Source: Azospirillum agricola (GTDB lineage Bacteria > Pseudomonadota > Alphaproteobacteria > Azospirillales > Azospirillaceae). Taken from it: a stretch of 64,000 nt of DNA. The translations under genes were made by a program, and so were the position numbers. The stretch is from NCBI RefSeq assembly GCF_017876095.1, contig NZ_JAGINM010000012.1, forward strand, positions 152,465-216,464, read 5' to 3'. This document shows, piece after piece, positions 32,495 to 46,594 of this stretch (position 1 is its first letter; every line of letters starts with the position of its first letter). Below the pieces are notes generated by a model. The model did not search any database. It saw nothing but the letters and a program-made list of their open reading frames with translations, and was not told where the DNA came from.

Positions 32495-35275
32495 TCAGGC
32501 CTCACGAACCAGCAGGGCGACCGGGAAGCCGTCGAACAGCGTCGCGGCCTTCACCGCATCCCCCCCTTCCACGGCGCGCCCGGTGAGGACGTTGTGCCAG
32601 CACGCGCCGCGCGGCAGCGGGATCGCCGTGTTGGACCAGTCGGGCTCCTCCCCGAGAGCGCCCACCAGACGCGGCACCGCGACCACCACCGCGTCGTTCC
32701 CCGCCTTGCGGGCGAAGGCGACGACATGCTCGGCCTTGTCTCCCGTCGCCTCCAGCGGGACGTAATCGCCCGCCGCAAAGAGGTCCGGCTTCTCGGCCCG
32801 CAGGGCGAGGGTGCCGCGGGTGACCGCCAGCTTCACCGCCCCATCGGTCCAGCGGTCGAGCAGGGCGGGCGTCGTCCCCTGCTCCAGCGCCGCCTCAACC
32901 TCGCCCAGCAGCCGCCGCCGGATCCCGTAATCCACCGGCAGCCGGTTGTCGGGATCGACGAGGCTGAGATGCCACAGCTCGCAGCCCTGGTAGAGGTCGG
33001 GCACGCCGGGGCTGGTCAGCTTCAGCAGGGTCTGGGACAGCCCGTTGACCATGCCCAGCCGGGCGACGCTCGCCTGGAAGGGCAGGAAGGCGTCGAGGAA
33101 GGCGTTGCGGCGCGAGACGTCGAGCGCGTCGTGGATGAAGCCGATCACCGCCGACTCGTACGCCTCGTTGGGGGCCGCCCAGGTCGAATGGACCTTGGCC
33201 TCGCGCATCGACTTGGTCATGGCGCCGACGATGCGCTCGGCGAAGGCGGCCATCGCGGCGGGGTCGAGCCGGTCGGCGGCCAGCCCGGTCAGCTCGACCG
33301 GCCAGGCGCCGAGGATGAGCTGGTAGAACAGATACTCGTCGTTGCGGTCGGGCGGGGCGGTGCCCTCGACGTCGCCGCGCCGGGCGCGCAGCAGGCGGCT
33401 CCAGGTCTGGATCTGGCGCTCCCACTCCTCGGGCATCTCCGACAGGGTGTAGAGGCGGGCGCGGGTGTCCTCACCGCGCTTGGTGTCGTGGGTGGTGCTG
33501 GCCAGCATGTTGCCCGGCCAGTTGCGGGCGCGGTCCTGGTTGGCGCGGTGGAAGGCGGCCGGGCTGACGCCGAAATGCTCGGGATGGCCGCCGACCTCGT
33601 TCAGCGCGACCAGCCGGTTGTAGCGGTAGAAGGCGGTGTCCTCCAGCCCCTTGGCCATCACCGGGCCGCTGTATTGCTGGAACCGCATGGCGAAGCGCGT
33701 CACCTGCCGGTGGCTGTAGCCGCTGCGCGGGGCGGCCACCAGATCGGTGGTCAGCAGCCGCTGGACGAAATCGTAGACCGACCCGTCCGGCCCCTGTTCG
33801 GCCTTGCGGGCCTGGGACACCGCCCAGTCGATGTCGCGGCGGTCGAGATCCGACGGCACCCCGCCATCCACATAGGTGCGATAGACCGGGAAGCGGGCGA
33901 TGGTCTCCTTCAGCGCGTGATGCAGGATGTTCGACGTGAAGTCGGCCGTCGCCGGGTTGGAGCGGGCGATGCGCGCCGCCTTGCGGGCAAGCACATGCAG
34001 CTCGCTCGCCATCTCGCTTTCCATGATGCGGATCTTGGACAGGCGGACGACGTCCTCGAAGCGGTCGGAGCGGCCGATGAAGCCGGAATAGAGGCGGTCG
34101 AAGGCCGCTTCGCCCTTGGGATCGACGAACAGCCCGCCCATCAGGGTGGCGAACTCGTAGCCGGTGGTGCCGTCGATCGGCCAGTCCTCGCGCAGCCGCT
34201 CGTGACGGGCCAGGATCTTCTCGACCACGAGGTAGAAGGGCTTCGGCGAGGCGGCGATCAGGCGCTGGCAATAGCCCTTGGGGTCGATCAGCCCGTCGAT
34301 GTGGTCGATGCGGATGCCGTCCAGCGTGCCATCCTCGACCAGCCTCAGCACCAGCCGGTGGGCGATGTCGAACAGGTCCGGCTCGTCCATGCGCAGGCCG
34401 GCCAGCTCGTTGATGTTGAAGAAGCGCCGGTAGTTGATGTCGTCGGCGGCAACCTTGAAATAGGCGACGCGCCAGTTCTGGCCGGATATCAGGGCGTGCA
34501 GGTGGCTCCAGGTCTCCGGCTCGCCCTGGTCGCCGCGGAAGATGGAGAGGCGCTGGGCGATGGCGTCGGCCACGTCCGGGCGGTCGGCGACCAGCGCCGC
34601 CAGTTCCCGTTTCAGATCGGCGGCACGGCGGATCTGATGGGGATGGGCGTAGGCGAGATGGGCGAAGATGTCGCCCAGCCGTTCCAGCTCCGGGTGGTCG
34701 GTGCCGAGGATGCTGCCGTAATCCTGCGGGCGGACCGGCAGCTTGTGGGTGCCATAGGCCCAGACGGCGAAGCTACCGGACGCGGCGTCGAAGCGCAGCT
34801 CCAGCCCGCCCGAGGCCAGAACGGCGCCGTACTGGTCGCCCAGCACCGGCACCAGCAGCTTGCCCTGGAGGTACCTGTAATCGGTGTCCCACTCGATGTC
34901 GAAATAGCCGGCGCAGGGGCTGTCCGGCCCCCATTCCAGCACGTCGAGCCACCAGCCGTTGTCGGCGCCGCCGACCCCCATGTGGTTGGGCACGAAATCG
35001 AGGATCTGGCCCAACCCGTTGCGGCGCAACGCCGCCGCCATCCCCCGGAAGGCCGCCTCGTCGCCCAGCTCGGGATTCAGGGCGTTGTGGTCGACGATGT
35101 CGTAACCGTGCGTGCTGCCCGGCCGCGCCTTCATGTAGGGGGAGGCGTAGAGGTGGCTGACGCCCAGCCGGGCGATGTAGTCGGCGATCTCGGCCGTCCG
35201 GTCGAATCCGAAGGCGGCGTTCAGCTGCACCCGGTAGGTCGCGCGGGGAAGCGGCTGGCCGGAGGCGGGGGGCAT
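32495..35275 (-). CDS. treY: Maltooligosyltrehalose synthase
   Basis: TreY converts the reducing end of maltooligosaccharides to a trehalose unit by intramolecular transglycosylation. The 926-residue protein shows GH13 TreY marks: TYRVQLNAAFGFDRTAEIAD at the N-terminus, LYASPYMKARPGSTHGYDIV (TreY-specific), ILDFVPNHMGVGGADN, IRIDHIDGLIDPKGYC (nucleophile Asp) and the TTHDTKRGEDTRAR segment. I take the ATG at 35275 because AAGGAG precedes it at nine bases; an ATG 45 bases earlier overlaps the upstream fusion gene. It works with the TreZ module of that neighbour, whose product releases trehalose. Confidence 0.95.
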   Translation of the reverse strand: MPPASGQPLPRATYRVQLNAAFGFDRTAEIADYIARLGVSHLYASPYMKARPGSTHGYDIVDHNALNPELGDEAAFRGMAAALRRNGLGQILDFVPNHMGVGGADNGWWLDVLEWGPDSPCAGYFDIEWDTDYRYLQGKLLVPVLGDQYGAVLASGGLELRFDAASGSFAVWAYGTHKLPVRPQDYGSILGTDHPELERLGDIFAHLAYAHPHQIRRAADLKRELAALVADRPDVADAIAQRLSIFRGDQGEPETWSHLHALISGQNWRVAYFKVAADDINYRRFFNINELAGLRMDEPDLFDIAHRLVLRLVEDGTLDGIRIDHIDGLIDPKGYCQRLIAASPKPFYLVVEKILARHERLREDWPIDGTTGYEFATLMGGLFVDPKGEAAFDRLYSGFIGRSDRFEDVVRLSKIRIMESEMASELHVLARKAARIARSNPATADFTSNILHHALKETIARFPVYRTYVDGGVPSDLDRRDIDWAVSQARKAEQGPDGSVYDFVQRLLTTDLVAAPRSGYSHRQVTRFAMRFQQYSGPVMAKGLEDTAFYRYNRLVALNEVGGHPEHFGVSPAAFHRANQDRARNWPGNMLASTTHDTKRGEDTRARLYTLSEMPEEWERQIQTWSRLLRARRGDVEGTAPPDRNDEYLFYQLILGAWPVELTGLAADRLDPAAMAAFAERIVGAMTKSMREAKVHSTWAAPNEAYESAVIGFIHDALDVSRRNAFLDAFLPFQASVARLGMVNGLSQTLLKLTSPGVPDLYQGCELWHLSLVDPDNRLPVDYGIRRRLLGEVEAALEQGTTPALLDRWTDGAVKLAVTRGTLALRAEKPDLFAAGDYVPLEATGDKAEHVVAFARKAGNDAVVVAVPRLVGALGEEPDWSNTAIPLPRGACWHNVLTGRAVEGGDAVKAATLFDGFPVALLVREA

Positions 35276-35303
35276 GGATGGTGCTCCTTGAAGGTCGGGT
35301 CGG

Positions 35304-40952
<5,649 letters not shown>

Positions 40953-41071
40953 GAGGACTCTCCCGTGTTGAGCGCTTGGACGGCGTCTCGCTCAACACCG
41001 CAGACGGGGGTTCCTCCCGCGCTTGCGAATGCTTCTCACCGAACGGTCAGCCGTCCTCCCCCAAAGAAATA

Positions 41072-41401
41072 TCAGACGGTGCGCGGGTGGTGCGGCAGAT
41101 GGGCAAGCCGGCCGATGCGCTCGGCGACCTGGAGCGCCTCCACCACGTCGTCCAGCCGGCCTTCCCGCATCAGATGGTGGGCGTGCGTGTTCAGGGCGGC
41201 GACCACCGCGCGCTCGTCGCTGACGCTGCGGGCCGGGCGGCCTTCGGGGTCCAGCACGGTGGCGCCGAGGGCCGCCATCGCCTCGGCGGTCAGGTTGACC
41301 GCCTCGCACAGCGACTCCTCGTCGCCGTCCGCCGTGGACAGCAGCGGTTCCAACAGCTCCGCAAGGAGATTGGGTGTCATGGCGGTGATCCTCGGCGACA
41401 T
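41072..41401 (-). CDS. Uncharacterised ~109-aa helical protein
   Basis: A mostly helical protein of unknown function, about 109 residues from the ATG at 41401 or 102 from the ATG at 41380 (GAGGA before the latter). Residues include TPNLLAELLEPLLSTADGDE, an Ala/Leu-rich centre and MREGRLDDVVEALQVAERIG, then a short His-rich end (LAHLPHHPRTV). The frame keeps strong third-position GC bias and has an upstream SD, so it is likely real. It is 119 bases from the fusion gene and co-directional, so it may share the operon's promoter region or simply precede it. Confidence 0.55.
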   Translation of the reverse strand: MSPRITAMTPNLLAELLEPLLSTADGDEESLCEAVNLTAEAMAALGATVLDPEGRPARSVSDERAVVAALNTHAHHLMREGRLDDVVEALQVAERIGRLAHLPHHPRTV

Positions 41402-41548
41402 TCTCAGGTCATCCCCTTGAAAGTCCACAACAGCCGGGACGGACGATCCGTGCCGTTCCGATGAGAAGGAACGGCAGATGGGAAGCGGACCGATGGCCGG
41501 CAAGCGCCCATGCCCGTCAAGTCGCCGGATGGGGGAGGCGCGTCCGGA

Positions 41549-41800
41549 TCACGCCTCCTGCACCGTCTCCACCTCCGACAGGTCCGACAGGCGGCGGGCC
41601 AGCCGGTCGGTGCAGCGGATTTCCAGGATGCCGAAGCCGGCGTTGGGCGACAGGGAGTGCAGGTCGCCGGCCATGCCGTTCTCGCTGGCGAAGCGCTTCA
41701 CCCGGTCCACCATGGCGTCGCGCTCCGGGCGGCCGGGGCGCAGGCCGGGCAGGGGGCGGGTGAAGTGAAGCTTGTAGCGCTTGAAGATCGCGGGTGCCAC
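41549..41800 (-). CDS. Uncharacterised 83-aa basic protein
   Basis: An 83-residue protein from a GTG start at 41800, preceded by AAGGA at seven bases. The sequence opens APAIFKRYKLHFTRPLPGLR, continues with AMVDRVKRFASENGMAGDLH and closes with TDRLARRLSDLSEVETVQEA. It is basic at the N-terminus and has a helical C-terminus. No family was recognised. A longer frame to 41953 exists but runs through a palindromic repeat, so I prefer the shorter start. Downstream of it is a 147-base gap before the next minus gene. Confidence 0.6.
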   Translation of the reverse strand: MAPAIFKRYKLHFTRPLPGLRPGRPERDAMVDRVKRFASENGMAGDLHSLSPNAGFGILEIRCTDRLARRLSDLSEVETVQEA

Positions 41801-41862
41801 GGATCGTCCTTCGGGGAATGCCGGTGCACCCGGATGTCGCACGGAGTGCGGGGCTGGCGCTA

Positions 41863-41968
41863 GAGCGGATCGCGTAAAACCGGAATCGGTTTGGAGCGTG
41901 AATCCGCTCGTCATCAAAAGGCCAAGGTTTCGTGCGTTTGATAAGAAACGCACGAAACCTTGGCCTTT
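41863..41968. repeat. Compound palindromic element with a 23-bp perfect hairpin
   Basis: Two inverted repeats lie side by side. The first (41863-41909) has outer arms GAGCGGAT and ATCCGCTC around an inner AAACCG-GAAT-CGGTTT stem. The second (41917-41968) is a 23-base perfect stem (41917-41939 with 41946-41968, key core GGCCAAGGTTTCGTGCG) with loop GATAAG. The stem is far longer than normal terminators and has T-runs at its ends, so it could end transcription both ways; the form is like a repetitive extragenic palindrome of alphaproteobacteria. Confidence 0.8.
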
Positions 41969-41989
41969 CCCGCAAGCTCCCTTGCTCCG

Positions 41990-42151
41990 CTATTTCCTGC
42001 GGACCGGCTCGACGTTCTCGGCGCCGGCGCGGGTGCCGCCGAAACGGTCGGCCCCCTTGGCGTCGGGGGCGTCCGGCTTCTTGTGGTTGCCGGTGTTCTG
42101 CTCGCCCTTGCTGTGCTCGATGCTCTCCTCGGTGTGCGGCTGCTTGGCCAT
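41990..42151 (-). CDS. Small 53-aa hydrophilic protein
   Basis: A 53-residue frame, MAKQPHTEESIEHSKGEQNT followed by GNHKKPDAPDAKGADRFGGT and ending ENVEPVRRK, read from ATG at 42151. The ATG is preceded by AGGAGG at seven bases, an ideal Shine-Dalgarno, so translation is likely. It is very hydrophilic, with no hydrophobic core, and resembles the small disordered stress-type proteins common in this group. It lies between the compound palindrome and a FAD oxidoreductase gene. Confidence 0.65.
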   Translation of the reverse strand: MAKQPHTEESIEHSKGEQNTGNHKKPDAPDAKGADRFGGTRAGAENVEPVRRK

Positions 42152-42193
42152 CGGGGGCCTCCTCGGTGGTTGGGTGTCCCCCTGACAACCGGA

Positions 42194-43372
42194 TCAGATC
42201 ACGTTGGTTTCCAACAACGGGCGGTTTTCGCTCAGGCGGCCGTAGCCGAACACCGACAAATCCAGGCTGCGGTAGCCGCCATGGACGATCAGCTCGGCCA
42301 GGCCACGGCCGACGCCGGGGGCCTGTTGCAGGCCATGGCCGCTGAAGCCGTTGCAGAACAGCAGGTTGCCGACCTCCGGATGCGGGCCGATCACCGCGTT
42401 CTGGTCAAGGTCGTTGTACTCGTAGAAGCCGGCCCAGGCGTTGGTGACCTTGATCGCCTCGAAGGCCGGGACGCGGGCGGCGAGCGCCGGCCACATCATC
42501 TCGTCGAACAGGTCGTGCTCGACGGTCAGGTCGTCGGTGTCCGGGTCGCGGTCGGCCGGAGGCGGAGCGCCGCAGATGAACTGCGCGCCTTCCGGCCGGA
42601 ACCAGACGCCCGACGGGTCGATGACCAGAGGGCAGCCCGGCAACGCCTCCTTGCAGTCGAAGACGAAGACGCAGCGCTTGCGCGCCGACACCGGCAGGGG
42701 AACGCCGGCCATCTCCGCGACCCGGCGCGCCTTGGGGCCGGCGGCGTTGACCGCCGTTCCGCAGGCCAGCCGCTCGCCGTTGCCGAGCAGGACCGCCTCG
42801 ATCCGGTCGCCGCTGCGCTCCATTCCCACCACGTCGGCGGTGATGAAGGTGACGCCGAGCGCCTTGGCCTTGCGGCGGAAGCCCTGCATCAGGCTGTAGC
42901 CGTCGAACCATCCCTCGCCCGACAGGCCGAGCGAGCCGGAGACCAGCCCCTCGACCGACAGCCAGGGAAAGCGGGCCGACAGCTCGGCCGGGCTCATCAG
43001 GGCGACGTCGACTCCGCAGGCCTTCTGGACGGCGTGGTTTTGCCGCAGGATGTCCGCCCCGGCCTCCGTCGCCAGATAGAGGTAGCCGGGCTCGCGCAGG
43101 CCGAGGTCGACCGGGTCGCCGTCGACCGAGAGGTTTTCGGTCGCCGCCTTCAGGAAGGACAGGCCGAACTGCGACAGGGCGATGTTGGCCGGGGTCGAGA
43201 ACTGCTGGCGGATCGAGCTGGCCGACAGGGCCGAGGAGGCGGTGCGGTAGGTCGGGTCGCGCTCCACCACGGCGACGCTGCCGCCGAAGGCCGGATCGGA
43301 GGCCAGGAAATAGGCCACCGAACAGCCCATCACGCCGCCACCGACGATCACCACGTCGAACCGACCGCTCAT
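42194..43372 (-). CDS. FAD-dependent oxidoreductase (DAO family)
   Basis: A 392-residue flavoprotein of the D-amino-acid/sarcosine oxidase family. The N-terminal dinucleotide-binding motif is DVVIVGGGVMGCSVAYFLAS (residues 6-25), with an ERDPTYRTASSALSASSIRQ segment that typically contacts FAD, then an internal strand WFRPEGAQFICGAPPPADRD and a C-terminal GHGLQQAPGVGRGLAELI. The second of two tandem ATGs follows a GGGAGG at four bases. The substrate may be a secondary amine such as sarcosine, dimethylglycine or an amino acid. No partner subunits are adjacent. A small AT-rich palindrome lies 105 bases upstream. Confidence 0.9.
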   Translation of the reverse strand: MSGRFDVVIVGGGVMGCSVAYFLASDPAFGGSVAVVERDPTYRTASSALSASSIRQQFSTPANIALSQFGLSFLKAATENLSVDGDPVDLGLREPGYLYLATEAGADILRQNHAVQKACGVDVALMSPAELSARFPWLSVEGLVSGSLGLSGEGWFDGYSLMQGFRRKAKALGVTFITADVVGMERSGDRIEAVLLGNGERLACGTAVNAAGPKARRVAEMAGVPLPVSARKRCVFVFDCKEALPGCPLVIDPSGVWFRPEGAQFICGAPPPADRDPDTDDLTVEHDLFDEMMWPALAARVPAFEAIKVTNAWAGFYEYNDLDQNAVIGPHPEVGNLLFCNGFSGHGLQQAPGVGRGLAELIVHGGYRSLDLSVFGYGRLSENRPLLETNVI

Positions 43373-43476
43373 CATGCCTCCCGCCAAGGTCAAGGGGCGC
43401 GTGACGCGCCGCCGATGGCCGATTAAGGCACGGAAGCGCGGTTTGGAAAATAAGGGAAAATTATCGCCGCGATCCG

Positions 43477-43498
43477 GTTATAAGGATCGAATTATAAC
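43477..43498. promoter_or_regulatory. AT-rich inverted repeat between the HNH and DAO genes
   Basis: GTTATAA and TTATAAC form a perfect seven-base inverted repeat around an eight-base spacer in an AT-rich patch that is unusual for this genome. It is upstream of the oxidoreductase and could be a regulator-binding site or part of its promoter. Confidence 0.4.
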
Positions 43499-43834
43499 TT
43501 ATTTCTCTTGCGATATAGCTCGCGCGACGGCGATCCACTCCTGCCCCTCCTCGGCCGCGCGCAGGGCGCGCAGCGGCGGCCAGACGCCGAGCCGGCTGCC
43601 ACGGCGGGCGGCGAAGAAACGGTCGAGTTCCCCGGCGTCGGGCAGGCGGTCGCCCTTGCGCTGGTTGCAGCGACGGTGCGCCAGCACGACGTTGGACGGC
43701 TCATCGATGCCGCCATAAGCCAGCGGGATCAGATGATCGAAGGTCGCCTTGGCGCCGACCGGCTCGCCGCAGAAGAAGCAACGCCCGCCCTGCTGGACGT
43801 CCATCAGCGTGGCGTCGTCCGGCGAGACGGGCAT
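43499..43834 (-). CDS. HNH endonuclease family protein
   Basis: A small 111-residue HNH protein. The zinc-knuckle cysteines are Cys19 and Cys22 (GGRCFFCGEPV), the active-site stretch is FDHLIPLAYGGIDEPSNVVL (Asp33-His34, Asn48), then LAHRRCNQRKGDRL (His53, Cys56). The ββα-metal layout is complete, so DNA nicking is expected, possibly in repair or restriction; it is shorter than phage-type HNH enzymes. It lies 25 bases after rimO and may share its transcript. Confidence 0.88.
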   Translation of the reverse strand: MPVSPDDATLMDVQQGGRCFFCGEPVGAKATFDHLIPLAYGGIDEPSNVVLAHRRCNQRKGDRLPDAGELDRFFAARRGSRLGVWPPLRALRAAEEGQEWIAVARAISQEK

Positions 43835-43859
43835 GGCATCGTCCTTCGATCTGGCGAAA

Positions 43860-45203
43860 TCAGGCGTCGTCGCGCTCGACGCTGCCCCACAGGTCGTACT
43901 CGTCGGCGTGCTCGATGGTCACGTCGACCATGTCGCCCGGCTTCAGGCCGGTCTCGCCGTTGAGGAAGACGCTGCCGTCGATCTCCGGCGCGTCGGCGTA
44001 GGAGCGGCCGATGGCGCCGTCCTCGTCGACCTCGTCGATCAGCACGCCCAGCGTGTAGCCGACCTTCTGCTGGAGCCGCTCGGCGCTGATCGCCTTCTGG
44101 GTCTCCATGAAGCGTTCCCAGCGCTCCTGCTTGACCTCCTCCGGCACGGCGCCGGGGATGTCGTTGGCGACGGCGCCTTCGACCGGCTCATACTTGAAAC
44201 AGCCGACGCGGTCGAGCTGGGCCTCCTTCAGCCAGTCCAGCATGAACTGGAAGTCCTCCTCCGTCTCGCCGGGGAAACCGGTGATGAAGGTGGAGCGCAG
44301 GACCAGATGCGGGCACTCGTCGCGCCACTTGCGGATGCGGTCGAGCTGCTTTTCCTGGGCCGCCGGGCGGCGCATCGCCTTCAGCACCGTCGGCGAGGCG
44401 TGCTGGAACGGGATGTCGAGGTAGGGCAGGATCTTGCCCTCGGCCATCAGCGGGATGACCTCGTCGACGTGGGGGTAGGGGTAGACGTAGTGCAGGCGGA
44501 CCCACAGGTCGAAGTTCGCCAGCTCCGTGCACAGGTCGAAGAAGCGGGTGCGGACCGAACGGTCGTACCACATCTCCTGCTTGAACTTGGTGTCGATGCC
44601 GTAGGCGCTGGTGTCCTGCGAGATCACCAGCAGTTCCTTGACGCCGGCCACCGCCAGCTTCTCGGCCTCGCGAAGCACCGAGGTGATCGGCCGGCTGACC
44701 AGATCGCCGCGGATCGACGGAATGATGCAGAAGGTGCAGCGGTTGTTGCAGCCTTCGGAAATCTTCAGATAGGCGTAGTGGCGCGGGGTCAGCCGCAGCC
44801 CTTCCGGCGGCACCAGATCGGTGAAGGGGTCGTGGCGCGGCGGCAGCGCGTCGTGGACGGCGGTGACCACCTGTTCGTACTGGTGGGGGCCGGTGACGGC
44901 CAGCACGCCGGGGTGGGTCTGCCGGATCACGTCCGGTTCGACGCCCATGCAGCCGGTGACGATGACCCGCCCGTTCTCCTTGATCGCCTCGCCAATGGCG
45001 TCCAGCGACTCCTTCTTGGCGCTGTCCAGGAAGCCGCAGGTGTTGACGAGCACCACGTCGGCGCCGTCGTAGGAGGCCGAGATCTCGTACCCCTCGGCGC
45101 GCAGGCGGGTGAGGATGCGCTCGGAATCGACGAGCGCCTTCGGGCAGCCGAGGCTGACGATGCCGACCTTGGGGGCGGACTTTGAAACGGACGATGCGGT
45201 CAT
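43860..45203 (-). CDS. rimO: Ribosomal protein S12 methylthiotransferase
   Basis: RimO adds a methylthio group to Asp88 of ribosomal protein S12. The 447-residue protein has the MiaB/RimO N-terminal domain with three cluster cysteines (Cys20 in VSLGCPKALVDSE, Cys56 in VNTCGFLDSAK, Cys85 in IVTGCMGVEPD), the radical-SAM triad CNNRCTFC (about 152-159) followed by IIPSIRGDLVSRP, and a C-terminal TRAM domain ending DLWGSVERDDA. PKALVDSE distinguishes RimO from MiaB. I chose the ATG at 45203 although a weaker ATG lies nine bases upstream. Confidence 0.95.
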   Translation of the reverse strand: MTASSVSKSAPKVGIVSLGCPKALVDSERILTRLRAEGYEISASYDGADVVLVNTCGFLDSAKKESLDAIGEAIKENGRVIVTGCMGVEPDVIRQTHPGVLAVTGPHQYEQVVTAVHDALPPRHDPFTDLVPPEGLRLTPRHYAYLKISEGCNNRCTFCIIPSIRGDLVSRPITSVLREAEKLAVAGVKELLVISQDTSAYGIDTKFKQEMWYDRSVRTRFFDLCTELANFDLWVRLHYVYPYPHVDEVIPLMAEGKILPYLDIPFQHASPTVLKAMRRPAAQEKQLDRIRKWRDECPHLVLRSTFITGFPGETEEDFQFMLDWLKEAQLDRVGCFKYEPVEGAVANDIPGAVPEEVKQERWERFMETQKAISAERLQQKVGYTLGVLIDEVDEDGAIGRSYADAPEIDGSVFLNGETGLKPGDMVDVTIEHADEYDLWGSVERDDA

Positions 45204-45448
45204 CGCGCGCATATACAGGCGATCGGGGGACCAACGCCAGCAAAACCTGCGGCGGAATGGCCGCCATGCCCGGCAAGCCGGGGCGGACGCGCGCCGTACG
45301 GGAACAGCGGGTGCGACAATTCGCAACCGGCGGCATGGTCTGGCGCTGTTCCGTTTTGCAGGCTGCCGAACTAAAGTACCGCCACGCGCCGTAGGGCTGA
45401 CGGGTTTCAGAATCGAACATCCGTCCAGCCATGGTACGGACGTCAATC

Positions 45449-45463
45449 GTGCAGTGTCTGCAC
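45449..45463. promoter_or_regulatory. Operator-like palindrome upstream of the MarR-family gene
   Basis: GTGCAGTGTCTGCAC is a perfect six-base inverted repeat with a three-base centre, 18 bases before the first candidate start of the MarR-family gene. Autoregulation by a palindromic site at the promoter is usual in this family, so it is a good candidate operator. Confidence 0.5.
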
Positions 45464-45480
45464 TTTGTAGAGTGACGCGG

Positions 45481-46017
45481 ATGGAACGGACGGCATTGCG
45501 CAGAAGCGGAACGGACCGTGTGGTTTCCCTGGAGCCCATGCCGGGAATCCCGGTGTCGATGTCTCCGGTGGTCATGGCCAAAAGCCCGTCCAACAGCGCG
45601 TCACCCCAGGCGATCGCCGAGGTGATGATGCACATCGGGCACATCGCCGACAGCCTGAGCTACACGCAGGGACTGAAACCGTCGCAATGGACGGCGCTCC
45701 GCTACTTCGCCGGGGCGAACGCCAGCCAGCGCACCGTCTCGGCCTTCGCCGACTTCCACGCCACGACGCGCGGCGCCGCCTCGCAGATGGTCGAGGTGCT
45801 GGTGGGAAAGAAGCTGCTCGTTCGCGCCCCGGTGCCGGAGGACCGCCGCGTCGTTCAGCTTCACCCGACCTCGAAGGCCCTGGAACTGCTGCGTCTCGAC
45901 CCGCTGGGCGAGTTCGCCGGCATCATCGCGGCGCTGCCGTCCGACGACCAGTACCAGCTTGCCGAAACCCTGACCACGTTGCTGCGCGGCCTTCTCGCGA
46001 AACGGCAATCGGCCTGA
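45481..46017 (+). CDS. MarR-family transcriptional regulator
   Basis: The protein has a winged-helix HTH of the MarR type: helical dimer region PQAIAEVMMHIGHIADSL, recognition region SQRTVSAFADFHATTRGAAS with the wing VGKKLLVRAPVPEDRRVVQL and the SDDQYQLAETLTTLLRGL coiled end. The start is uncertain; ATGs at 45481, 45538, 45559 and 45574 are in frame, and I keep the first because the palindrome upstream would then be in the promoter. At 178 residues it is slightly longer than usual. Ligand and targets are unknown; it is divergent from rimO. Confidence 0.82.
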   Translation: MERTALRRSGTDRVVSLEPMPGIPVSMSPVVMAKSPSNSASPQAIAEVMMHIGHIADSLSYTQGLKPSQWTALRYFAGANASQRTVSAFADFHATTRGAASQMVEVLVGKKLLVRAPVPEDRRVVQLHPTSKALELLRLDPLGEFAGIIAALPSDDQYQLAETLTTLLRGLLAKRQSA

Positions 46018-46087
46018 CCGGCCGTTCCGACGCCCGGCCACCCCAGCGCAACAGCATCCGCCACGGTCGCAGCCGGGAATCGCGCGA

Positions 46088-46489
46088 TCAGGAATCCGTG
46101 GTGGCCGGAACGCTGTCGAAGGGCGTGCTGACAAAGGGGTCGCCGCGACCATGGCCGGCACGGGCATGGCCGCGCTCGGTGGCCGCCTGACGGTAATAGC
46201 CGACCACGAAAACCCGCAACGCGTTGGCGAGCGACACGCCCGGCTGGCCGGAGCCGCGGCTGCCCGATCGGGACCGGCGGATCTGCTGCTCCATCCGCTC
46301 CTTCACGTCGGCGCACACCTCGTCCACCGTCAGGTCTTCCCGACGGCAGATCTCATCGAGCCCCTCCCAATAGGAGGGTTCAAGGCGGACTTGGACGGTC
46401 CTTCCGGACAACTCCAACGCGCGCCCGACCAAAGACGAAACTCCTCGGGATTGATTGTTGCGCGGCGTCTGTTTCCCTTCGCTCGCCAT
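46088..46489 (-). CDS. Ribbon-helix-helix domain protein (RHH_4 type)
   Basis: The 133-residue product contains an RHH_4-like module: GRTVQVRLEPSYWEGLDEIC, then REDLTVDEVCADVKER and GVSLANALRVFVVGYYRQAA, where the first strand-helix is the DNA-binding ribbon and the rest the dimer helices. The C-terminal 25 residues (RGDPFVSTPFDSVPATTDS) are an extra tail. It begins at ATG 46489 with AGGG nine bases away. It is a paralogue of the gene at 49871, and the two bracket the YcaO/TfuA/Crp group, hinting that both regulate it. Confidence 0.75.
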   Translation of the reverse strand: MASEGKQTPRNNQSRGVSSLVGRALELSGRTVQVRLEPSYWEGLDEICRREDLTVDEVCADVKERMEQQIRRSRSGSRGSGQPGVSLANALRVFVVGYYRQAATERGHARAGHGRGDPFVSTPFDSVPATTDS

Positions 46490-46594
46490 CACACTGCACC
46501 CTTTCCATACACGCTCGTCCTGCGCCCCCTTTCTACACTATAGCCCGAGTGCAAGAAATTTGGGGAACAAAACTTTTGGCAGGGCGCCGATGGA

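Noticed and set aside
45301..45352. Nine-base inverted repeat GGAACAGCG/CGCTGTTCC upstream of the MarR-type gene.
   Set aside because: The arms are 34 bases apart, with no clear hairpin or operator geometry; the nearby 15-base palindrome is a better candidate.
46497..46594. A sigma-70 promoter built from TTGCAC and TATAGT upstream of the RHH gene at 46088.
   Set aside because: The spacing between the two hexamers is only six bases, so they cannot form one promoter; only the TATAGT alone is suggestive.
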